64,000 nt of DNA, taken from assembly GCA_018268135.1 (NCBI GenBank), contig JAFDXD010000079.1:1-64000 (forward strand), given 5' to 3'. Below are positions 43,681 to 52,800 of the stretch, piece by piece. Under the pieces are notes generated by a model. That model was not told the DNA's origin. It saw nothing but the letters and a program-made list of their open reading frames with translations, and did not search any database. How positions within the stretch are numbered: position 1 is the first letter of the stretch; the number at the start of each line of letters is the position of its first letter. Origin of the DNA: Bacteroidota bacterium (GTDB lineage Bacteria; Bacteroidota; Bacteroidia; Chitinophagales; Chitinophagaceae). Made by a program: the position numbers and the translations under genes.

Positions 43681-45306
43681 TCAATATTTTATTTTTGAAA
43701 AAAATACCTGTAAAATAAACCCGGTAATAATTACCAGCAAAGCGCCAATAACATTTAGCCATAAAAAAGAAATTACATCTGCCCGAAAGATGAGATATAC
43801 CGCAATTTCAGAAATAATTGCAGCAAAAAATACTGCATTGCCTTTAATGGGTTTTATCCAAAATGCAATTAAAAAAATACCCAGGATAACACCGTAAAAA
43901 ATAGACCCTAAAATATTAACGGCTTCTATCAGGCTATTGCCAATATTGCGGGCAAATATGGCAATGATAATACAAAATATTCCCCAGCCAAAAGTGTACC
44001 ATTGCGATACTTTATAATCCTCCACCGGTGTTTCTTTTTTTACAAAAAATTTTTTATGAAAATCAACAACAGAGCAGGCTGCCAGAGAATTGAGCGCTGC
44101 TGCTATGCTTCCCCAGGCCGATAAAAATATTACTGCAAACAACAACCCTATTAACCCAATGGGTAAATTATCTTTTACAAAACGAAGAAAAATATAGTTG
44201 GTATCATTAGCATCTTCATTTGGAAATGCTTTTTGCAACACTGCTTTATACTGCCGCCGATAAGCTTCTGTGGCTGCTGCATCGTGCTGCTCAAAAGCCC
44301 TGGCATAATTAGCGCTTATGGCATTCAATTCATTTTTATAAGGAGTATGCTGTGCTGCTTCAATTTTAGTATCGTCAAAATAAACAGGCGCCTTATGATA
44401 TAAATAAAAAGTAAAAATTAAAATACCAATGAGTAAAATAAAAAATTGCATGGGCACTTTTACCAGTCCATTCATCAAAAGCCCTTTCCGGCTTTCTTTA
44501 ATATTTTTTGCTGTAAGGTACCGCCCTACCTGGCTATGATCTGTACCAAAATAACTTAATGCCAAAAAAAATCCGCCAATTAATCCGCTCCAAATATTGT
44601 ACTTATCTTTCCAATCGAAGCCATTTTTTGTAAAGCCTGATGTAATAACATTCATCTTACCAAAGCCCCCGGCTTCGCTTAATGCCTGCTTAAACCCCAT
44701 ACCATCGGGCAATAACTTTACGGCAATATACCCGATGGAAAATAATGATATAAATACAATTATCATTTGCAAAGTTTGAGTATATGCCACTGCTTTGGCT
44801 CCCCCACTCATGGTATAAATAATCAGCAGGCCACCCATTACAATATTGGTGTAATAAATATTCCAGCCCATGAGCGAACTTAAAATAAGTGAAGGTGCAT
44901 AAATACTTACTCCTGTACTTAGCCCACGAGATAGCAAAAAAAGGAAGGAAGTAAAGGTTCGGGTTTTTAAATCAAAGCGCTGTTCTAAAAATTCGTAAGC
45001 CGTATAAACTTTGAGCCTGCTGTAAACAGGTACAAAAAAAATGCTGATGACTATCATGGCAAGTGGCAGCCCAAAATAATATTGTACAAACCTCATACCA
45101 TCTGTATAAGCCTGGCCCGGGCCGGTGAGGTAAGTAATAGCGCTTGCCTGCGTACCCATAATGCTTAGCAATACAAGATACCAGGGCATACTACGATTGC
45201 TAAGGAAATATCCTTCCAAATTTTTGGTAGTGCGGCTTTTATAAACCCCATACACAATAATGCCAAGCAACACTACAATTAATATGGCCCAATCTATACT
45301 GCTCAT
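43681..45306 (-). CDS. Sodium:solute symporter (SSS family)
   Basis: The 541-residue inner-membrane protein has about 13 helices. It starts with WAILIVVLLGIIVYGVYKSR and SNRSMPWYLVLLSIMGTQASAITYLTGPGQAY (first sodium-site region), and contains SGGAKAVAYTQTLQMIIVF and FLSAWGSIAAALNSLAACSVVDFHKKF. A long hydrophilic loop (about residues 310-375) is inserted between helices. The substrate is unknown; its gene ends the pair with the PIG-L deacetylase encoded 24 bases upstream, suggesting import of a product of that enzyme. Confidence 0.92.
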   Translation of the reverse strand: MSSIDWAILIVVLLGIIVYGVYKSRTTKNLEGYFLSNRSMPWYLVLLSIMGTQASAITYLTGPGQAYTDGMRFVQYYFGLPLAMIVISIFFVPVYSRLKVYTAYEFLEQRFDLKTRTFTSFLFLLSRGLSTGVSIYAPSLILSSLMGWNIYYTNIVMGGLLIIYTMSGGAKAVAYTQTLQMIIVFISLFSIGYIAVKLLPDGMGFKQALSEAGGFGKMNVITSGFTKNGFDWKDKYNIWSGLIGGFFLALSYFGTDHSQVGRYLTAKNIKESRKGLLMNGLVKVPMQFFILLIGILIFTFYLYHKAPVYFDDTKIEAAQHTPYKNELNAISANYARAFEQHDAAATEAYRRQYKAVLQKAFPNEDANDTNYIFLRFVKDNLPIGLIGLLFAVIFLSAWGSIAAALNSLAACSVVDFHKKFFVKKETPVEDYKVSQWYTFGWGIFCIIIAIFARNIGNSLIEAVNILGSIFYGVILGIFLIAFWIKPIKGNAVFFAAIISEIAVYLIFRADVISFLWLNVIGALLVIITGFILQVFFSKIKY

Positions 45307-45330
45307 TGTATTTGTAACAGATGTATTTTA

Positions 45331-47808
45331 TTATTTATTTTTTGGCAATGCAATTAAATTGGCCATCAGCCTGTAAGCACCTGGCACACCTGCAGGCAAC
45401 TGCCTGAAAAATGTAAGGCTTGCATATACAACATTGCCTTTACCATACTTAGCAATAGCAAGGCTTCCGGATGTTTCTTTATCCTCTTTATCGTGCATAC
45501 CAAGTGGCATTACAAAATGCTCATCTAACTTCACCGCCTGGTAAGTGCTACGCTCCTGCACCCACCCATCAAAATCTTTATCTGTAATGGTATTGGGATA
45601 ATGCAGGGCAACATTATCAGGTAATAAAAAATCTACTTTAGCATCTTCTTCTGTAACACGGGTGCCTGCATCAATACTAAATGCATAAGGGCCTGCATTT
45701 ATTTTTTCCTGCCCGGCAAAATTACTTTTCATGTATTGAATGATGAGGTTGCCACCATTGTGTACATACCTGTTCATCACTTCATTTTTATCGGTAAGGT
45801 ATGCATACAAATTATAGGCCCTAATGCCTGTGATGATGGCATCAAACTGTGCCAGCCGGGCATCGTTGATATCATTTTCATTTAAAAAAACCACCTCGTA
45901 CCCCATAGCCTGTAATGCAGCAGGAACCTTATCTCCGGCGCCGGCAAAGTATCCTATTTTTTTTCCGCTCAATTTAATGTGCAGGCTTACAAGATTTGCC
46001 TGTGCCCTGGGAAAATAAGTGATGGTTGGAATATGATCGTATGCAATTGTTTTGCTGTAGCCGTCATACTTTTCGCCGGTAGTCTCCAGGCTTATCGTTT
46101 CTTTTTTATTTTGAAAAGCCGATGAGGGTTTATAAAAATCAGTTATCGTATATTCATGGCCGTTATTTTGATAATTTACCTGTGGTTTATTTACCGATTT
46201 CCAACTATCGGTAATGTATAAATGCACTTGTTGCAGCAGGTTTGTAGTATCTTCTGACTTTACCCTAAAAGCAATTTTTACCGGGGCATCATTTATCGAG
46301 ATAAAATTATTGCCGGTAAAATCCAACTCTGTTTTTGGCAATACTACTACCGGTTCATACAAATCTCCTTTTACAGGGTCCACTACCCGGTATTGCAAAG
46401 GTTGGTTAAATACAAAATCTTCGCCATCAATACCCACGGTGATGGTAGCACAAAATGCCGGATCATTTTCGGGCTTCCCAATGAGCGTTTGATCTCTTAC
46501 GTCAAAAATACCTTCTGTTACAGGATTGGTTAACCAATACGGTTGTGAGATTGCTTTATCGTCTGCCACATGCAATAAGGTATTGATACTTACATTTTGA
46601 TTTTTGCTGAGCTTTGTAGTAAGCGTAGTGTCAAAATCTTCAATCCTTATACTTTTTAATACAACATTGTCTGACTCCCTGGCATTGGCAGTTATAGATA
46701 TTTTTAAATCGCCGCCCTGTGTTACCGTTTGCATTGCAGTAGTAGCCTCAAGGTATAATGCGCTACATTCCATTATTAGTTGTTGAGTTTCTGCTAATTT
46801 TTTATTGCGCCAAACTCCATCGGGCAGGGCTTTGATGGCTTTGTAAATTTTTAATAATGCAGGTACAGAAAGCTCCGGCGTAGATGGGTTGTAAGCCTGT
46901 ATGGCTTCATTTATTAATACACTTACTCCCTCACCACCGGGCAACCTGCTCCAGTCAATATTAATTCCATCCATCAAATTAATGATAGCGGCAGGGCCGG
47001 CAGTGGTTTTAAAATATTCGTAAGACTCTCCCCGCCTGCGTGGGCGGCCTTCGCCCTGGCTTTTATGCATCGTTCTGGCTTCGCCTCCCAACTCGCCATA
47101 GCTTTTACCAAGCAATGGGTTGTATCCGCCAATGTCTATTTTTAACTGATCGCTGCCGGTGGTATTATTATTGCCAAAATTATAGGTGTTCCACAATATG
47201 CGTTTTGCCTGCCAGGGTTTTACGCCGTAATTAAATTGCTCCGGAAAACGGTTAGGGTCTGCGGCGGCGGTAAAGGCTTCGTCTGCAAGTATGGCTGATG
47301 CTGCATGATGGCCATGCCCTGCTCTTTTATCTGGCGGAAAACGCTTGATGATAATATCGGGTTGATATTTTCTGATTATCCATACTACATCACTTAAAAT
47401 TTTTTCTTTGTTCCAAATTTTCAAGGCTTCTTCTGCACTTTTGCTAAAGCCAAATTCGTAAGCCCTTGTAAAATATTGCTCGGCGCCATCTATTCTTCTG
47501 GCTGCTAATAACTCCTGAGTGCGTATCAGGCCAAGCTCTACTCCCTGCTCATCTCCAATAAGGTTTTGCCCTCCATCGCCCCGTGTAAGGCTAAGGTAAG
47601 CAGTGCGATAAAGAGTTTCGTTGGCCAGGTAGGGCAATAGCGCATTGTTTTCATCATCGGGATGTGCCGCTATATATAGTACAGAGCCCAGTACATTTAG
47701 TTTTTTCATCTGCAATAAAATATCTGCACTGCTTGCTGTGCCAGGGTTTTGGCCAAAGCTTTGCAGCGCATTCATCCATAGCATGATGAGGAGTAGTAAT
47801 TTGTTCAT
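45331..47808 (-). CDS. Long PIG-L family deacetylase, secreted
   Basis: The 825-residue protein has a signal peptide ending SFGQ (residue 20). A PIG-L zinc amidase domain follows, with IAAHPDDEN (H49, D51, D52) and GHGHHAASAILADEA (third metal His). The middle part (about 330-580) is beta-rich and may hold carbohydrate-binding or Ig-like folds. The last 200 residues look like a ThuA/GATase-like sheet (GKKIGYFAGAGDKVPAALQA, IITGIRAYNLYAYL, GGNLIIQYM). Such enzymes remove N-acetyl groups from sugars. It is directly followed by the sodium symporter gene. Confidence 0.88.
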   Translation of the reverse strand: MNKLLLLIMLWMNALQSFGQNPGTASSADILLQMKKLNVLGSVLYIAAHPDDENNALLPYLANETLYRTAYLSLTRGDGGQNLIGDEQGVELGLIRTQELLAARRIDGAEQYFTRAYEFGFSKSAEEALKIWNKEKILSDVVWIIRKYQPDIIIKRFPPDKRAGHGHHAASAILADEAFTAAADPNRFPEQFNYGVKPWQAKRILWNTYNFGNNNTTGSDQLKIDIGGYNPLLGKSYGELGGEARTMHKSQGEGRPRRRGESYEYFKTTAGPAAIINLMDGINIDWSRLPGGEGVSVLINEAIQAYNPSTPELSVPALLKIYKAIKALPDGVWRNKKLAETQQLIMECSALYLEATTAMQTVTQGGDLKISITANARESDNVVLKSIRIEDFDTTLTTKLSKNQNVSINTLLHVADDKAISQPYWLTNPVTEGIFDVRDQTLIGKPENDPAFCATITVGIDGEDFVFNQPLQYRVVDPVKGDLYEPVVVLPKTELDFTGNNFISINDAPVKIAFRVKSEDTTNLLQQVHLYITDSWKSVNKPQVNYQNNGHEYTITDFYKPSSAFQNKKETISLETTGEKYDGYSKTIAYDHIPTITYFPRAQANLVSLHIKLSGKKIGYFAGAGDKVPAALQAMGYEVVFLNENDINDARLAQFDAIITGIRAYNLYAYLTDKNEVMNRYVHNGGNLIIQYMKSNFAGQEKINAGPYAFSIDAGTRVTEEDAKVDFLLPDNVALHYPNTITDKDFDGWVQERSTYQAVKLDEHFVMPLGMHDKEDKETSGSLAIAKYGKGNVVYASLTFFRQLPAGVPGAYRLMANLIALPKNK

Positions 47809-47913
47809 TCCCTAAAAAAATTTGATAAACGAAATTAAGGCAATGCTTGTATGCATGTATTGTAAAATTGTTGAGTGGTAAACCAGTAGGCTTGATGCCG
47901 TACTGTATTTATT

Positions 47914-48013
47914 GCCGGGCCATGCTTACTGCCCAATGGCTGAGGGATAGAAGCGGAAAGCCCTGAGTGAGGAACGAACGAAGGCTTGAAGCGAATAGCC
48001 CTTACCACTGTTG
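47914..48013 (+). repeat. Dispersed intergenic repeat, copy B
   Basis: The block runs from GCCGGGCCATGC to TTACCACTGTTG and includes GAGGGATAGAAGCGGAAAGC and TTGAAGCGAATAGCC. It aligns with copy A (3216-3312) on the same strand and with copy C (54800-54863) reversed. It lies between the divergent PIG-L and ggt genes and just before the ggt leader. Confidence 0.65.
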
Positions 48014-48050
48014 CCCAATGCTTTGAAGATGACAGCCCCAAAATTTTTGT

Positions 48051-48058
48051 TATTTTTG
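48051..48058 (+). promoter_or_regulatory. Possible -7 box of ggt
   Basis: TATTTTTG fits TAnnTTTG and lies 16 bases before the ATG at 48074. The nearest TTTG (48022-48025) is 25 bases upstream, longer than usual. Confidence 0.35.
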
Positions 48059-48073
48059 ATAAAAATAGTTTTA

Positions 48074-49774
48074 ATGCATAAAAAATATATTTCTGCCATT
48101 GTTGTTTTAATCTTTTCTTTTTTACACGCTCATTCGCAAATTAGTCCTTACCAATATTGGCAGCAAAAAAAAACGGAAACTAAAAAAGCTGCCGTAGTAA
48201 GTGCACACCCGCTTGCCAGCCAGGCCGGGTTACTTATGATACAACAAGGCGGCAATGCCATAGATGCGGCTATTGCCACACAGCTTGCCCTTGCAGTAGT
48301 GTACCCCGGCGCCGGAAATATTGGAGGCGGTGGTTTTATGGTGGCGCATTTAAAAAATGGAAAAAATATTTCGATTGACTACCGGGAAACAGCGCCAGCA
48401 AAGGCTTTTAAAGATATGTACCTTGACAGTGCCGGAAATGCTGTGGCCGAATTATCGCAAACAGGAAGGCTTGCTTGCGGCGTACCGGGCACGGTGGCAG
48501 GCTTATTTGCTTCGCTAAAATATGCTAAGCTGCCTTTTAAAAAATTAATTGCTCCTGCTATTGCACTGGCAGAAAAAGGCTTTGCTATTACAGAAAGCCA
48601 GGCGCAAAGTTTTAACCATGCTAAAAAAGAATTTGAACAAGTAAATAAAAATGCGGTGGCCTTTGTAAAACAACGTAAGTGGGTGGCTGGCGATACGCTG
48701 CTACAACCGGAACTAGCGGCTACGCTTAAACGCATAAGAGACTTTGGCGCCAAAGGTTTTTATGAAGGCAAAACTGCCGACCTGATAGTAAAAGAAATGA
48801 AAAGGGGTAATGGCATTATCAGCAGGGAAGACCTTAAAAATTATAAGGCAAAAGAAAGAGAGGTATTACAATTTAAGTACAAAGATGTAGCCGTAATATC
48901 GATGCCGCTGCCCAGTAGTGGTGGCATAATAATAGAGCAACTGATGAAAATGACCGGTGATAGAAATATTGCCGGTATGGGCTTTGAAACGGCTGCAAGC
49001 GTGCAACTAATGGTAGAAGCCGAGCGGAGGGCTTATGCTGACAGGGCAAATTTTTTGGGCGACCCCGATTTTATAAAAGTGCCGGTAGAAAAAATGCTGA
49101 ATGATGACTACTTACGGCAACGCATGAGCGATTTTACTCCGGGCAAAGCAGGCAGCAGCGATATTACCAAAGCAGGACTGATACATGAAAGTGAGCAGAC
49201 CACCCATATCAGCATTGTAGATGGCGAGGGCAATGCGGTATCGGTAACTACTACTTTAAATGGCGGCTATGGCAGCAAAACTGTTGTAAGCGGTGCAGGT
49301 TTTATTTTAAATAATGAAATGGACGACTTTAGCGCCAAACCCGGAGTACCCAATATGTATGGTGCGGTAGGCAATGCGGCCAACGCTATTGCCCCTAACA
49401 AAAGAATGCTGAGCAGCATGGCGCCAACCATTGTACTAAAAAACAATAAGCCTTATATTGTAGTAGGATCGCCGGGCGGCACCACCATTCCTACATCGGT
49501 ATATCAAACGCTGATGGATATTTTAGAGTTTTCATTATCGCCCGAAGAGGCAGTTAACAAGCCTAAGTTTCATCATCAATGGCTGCCCGATGTGGTAGAT
49601 GTAGAAAAAGACTTTCCGCAAAATGTGGCAGAGCAATTAAAAGCTATGGGATATAAAATAAATGTACGGGGCGCTATTGGCCGTACAGAATTGATTGTAA
49701 TATCGCCTAAAGGCAAAAGATTAGTAACGGCTATTGCCGATAAGCGTGGTGATGATGATGCCCGTGGGCTTTAA
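48074..49774 (+). CDS. ggt: Gamma-glutamyltransferase
   Basis: GGT hydrolyses or transfers the gamma-glutamyl group of glutathione in the periplasm. The ATG at 48074 gives 566 residues with signal peptide MHKKYISAIVVLIFSFLHAH; an upstream TTG at 48011 falls in the repeat and is unlikely. Family landmarks: QGGNAIDAAIATQLALAVVYPGAGNIGGGGFM, IDYRETAPAKA (substrate Arg), and the autoprocessing site ESEQTTHISIVDGEGNAVS, in which the first Thr of TTH becomes the N-terminal nucleophile of the small subunit. TTLNGGYGSKTVV and SSMAPTIVLKN follow. Confidence 0.95.
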   Translation: MHKKYISAIVVLIFSFLHAHSQISPYQYWQQKKTETKKAAVVSAHPLASQAGLLMIQQGGNAIDAAIATQLALAVVYPGAGNIGGGGFMVAHLKNGKNISIDYRETAPAKAFKDMYLDSAGNAVAELSQTGRLACGVPGTVAGLFASLKYAKLPFKKLIAPAIALAEKGFAITESQAQSFNHAKKEFEQVNKNAVAFVKQRKWVAGDTLLQPELAATLKRIRDFGAKGFYEGKTADLIVKEMKRGNGIISREDLKNYKAKEREVLQFKYKDVAVISMPLPSSGGIIIEQLMKMTGDRNIAGMGFETAASVQLMVEAERRAYADRANFLGDPDFIKVPVEKMLNDDYLRQRMSDFTPGKAGSSDITKAGLIHESEQTTHISIVDGEGNAVSVTTTLNGGYGSKTVVSGAGFILNNEMDDFSAKPGVPNMYGAVGNAANAIAPNKRMLSSMAPTIVLKNNKPYIVVGSPGGTTIPTSVYQTLMDILEFSLSPEEAVNKPKFHHQWLPDVVDVEKDFPQNVAEQLKAMGYKINVRGAIGRTELIVISPKGKRLVTAIADKRGDDDARGL

Positions 49775-49823
49775 TGAATTAAATTACATATTTTGAATAT
49801 TTTCATAAAATTGATACCGTGCC

Positions 49824-52800
49824 TTGTGCGTACTGCATGATTGGTTATTTTTACAAATAAGAATTTTTCTGCAAAAGAGTATTACTATATTAAAATGGTT
49901 TTGTATTACCCTGGCTTACTGGTTGGCTTTGGCCGCCCTCTACTTTTTTGCTTATAATAAAGTACCACTTTGGATATTTATTATTTTAATAGCAGGCTGG
50001 GCCACAGCCTGGCTGTTTACATTTAAAAAAACTGCCAAAAAAATAGGGTTCTTTGCATTCATTATTATTTTAGTATTATCTATCTGGGGATTGGTACAAA
50101 TACCCTCTGTGCAAAACTGGATGGTAGCAAAAGTTACAAAAACCCTTTCTGAAAAGTTGCACACAACTATCAAGATTGAGAATGTAAGCTTATCTCTTTT
50201 TAATAAAGTAAATATTAACGGGCTGCTGGTAGATGACCTTAAGAAAGATACCCTGTTATATGCCGGCACTGCCAAAGTAAATATTACCGACTGGTTTTTT
50301 TTGAAAGATAAAATTTCTTTTCATTATTTAGAATTAGACGATGCCCTGATAAATCTGCACCGCAGCGACTCTGTTTGGAACTACCAATTTCTGATAGATT
50401 ATTTTTCGGGGCCCAAAACAGGTGGAAACAAAAAAAGTACGGCAATAGAACTAAAGGAAATTCACCTCAACAATATCCGGTTTAATAAAATAGATAAATG
50501 GATTGGCCAGGATATGAATGTGGCCCTTAAAAAAATGGATATACAGGTAGATTCTGTAAACCTTGATAAAAAACAACTGGCAATAAAAGAAATCTATTTG
50601 GAGCAGCCTTTGTTTGCACAATCTGATTATACAGGCAGCAGGCCTGCTGTAGCAAACCTTACCCCTATTTTGCAAAAGATACCAATGGTATCTGCCTTTA
50701 AATGGAATAATGACGGATGGATTTGCAGCGTTAAAAAATTTCAACTTTTTGATGGCAGTTTTAAAAATGATAAAGAAACCGACAGGCCTGTATATACAGA
50801 TAGATTTGACGGGCAACACCTGCTTTTTAATCATATTACCGGCAGTATCAATAATGTATTGTTTCTGCACGACACTTTAACCGCCGATATTTCTCTTGCA
50901 GCAAAAGAACGTAGTGGGCTCGACATTAAAAAGCTTCAAAGTAAAATGAAATTTACGCCGGAGCTGATGGAATTTAATAACCTGGCTTTGCAAATAAATA
51001 ATAGCAAACTGGGTAATTATTATGCCATGCATTACAATGAATTCAATAATGATTTCAGCAGTTTTCTGCACAATGTAACGCTGAATGTATCATTGACCAA
51101 TAGTAGCATCAGCAGCGATGACCTGGCTATTTTTTCGCCCAATTTAAAAAGCTGGAACAGGGTATTTGAAATACAAGGCAGCGCTAAAGGATCTATTGAT
51201 AATTTTTCTACTAAAAACATTAAAATAAAAACCGGCAATACTATAATTGACGGAGATATTGCCATGCGTGGCCTGCCGGATATCAACAGCACATTTATTG
51301 ATTTTAAATCTAATTTTCTACAAACAAATTATGCAGACCTAACTGCTATTATACCACAATTAAAAAATGCAAAACAAGTATCTCTGTCAAAATTAGGAAC
51401 CATTAATTATACAGGATACTTCACAGGTTTTATAAGAGATTTTGTGGCTTATGGTAATTTTAATACCGGGCTTGGTGGCGTTACAGCAGATCTCAATATG
51501 AAAATTCCGGAAAACGGCATATCAGCTTATTCCGGAAAAATTGCAACCAATGGATTTAATATCGGCTCATTTTTAAACGCTTCACAATTAGGTATTGTAA
51601 CGGCTAATACAAAAATAAAAGGAAGAGGATTTTCGTTAAAAAACCTGAATGCTAATGTGGATGCAACCGTAAAAAGATTTGATTTTAACGGGTATAGTTA
51701 TCAAAATGCCATTGTAAATGGTGATTTTGATAAACAATTATTCAAAGGGCATTTATCAATAGATGACCCCAACTTAAAAATATCCGGACTAGATGGGGCG
51801 CTCAATATTTCTACAAAGCAAATTGCTTTTAACCTTAATGCAGATGTAGCAAAGGCCAATCTAAAAAATTTATTGCTCACCAATGACAACTTATCCCTTT
51901 CAGGCTTATTCAGCCTCAACTTTACAGGAAACAATATTGATAACTTTTTAGGAACGGCACGTATTAACGATGCCACTTTAAAACACGATAGCACAAAATT
52001 ATCTTTTGACTCTCTCACTCTTAAATCAGAGTTTTTAGAAAACAAAAAATTGCTTACACTCCAGTCAAACGAGCTGGAAGCAAGCATCAATGGACAGTTT
52101 AAAATAATGGAGCTTCCCGATGCATTTACTTTTTTTCTTTCAAAATATTACCCATCTTATTTTACACTGCCTAAGCACGCCATTAGCAAGCAGGATTTTA
52201 CCTTCAACATCAAAACCCACCGGGTAGATGAATATGTTCGGCTCTTTGATAAAAAATTATCGGGTTTCAATCATGCTGATATAAAAGGCAGTGTAAATAT
52301 TCAAAACTACCAGCTAAGGTTAGACGCCGCTATCCCTGAATTTATCTATGATAAAAAAACATTTACCAACACAACGCTGCAAAGCATAGGTAATAAAGAT
52401 ACGCTCAATACACAGGTAGCGTTCGAAAATATCGCCATAGATGACAGCCTGCATTTTCCACTAACAAAGTTGTTGATATCTGCTCACAACAATGTTTCTT
52501 TAGTAAAATTAAATACCACCGGCAGTAAAATTATTGGCGATGCTGAGTTAAATGCAACTATACAATCCCTCAGTGATGGAGTTAAAATACATTTTTACCC
52601 TTCATCTTTTGTTATCAACAATAAAAAATGGCAACTTGAAAAAGATGGAGAAATTACACTTCGCAAAAAAATAATAGATGCCAATGAAGTAAAGTTTTTT
52701 CATGATAAGCAACAAATTGTAATTTCTACAGAATTAGATGAGCTTACAGATAATACCAATCTTGTGGCCAGGCTATCCAATGTAGATCTCGATTTTTTAC

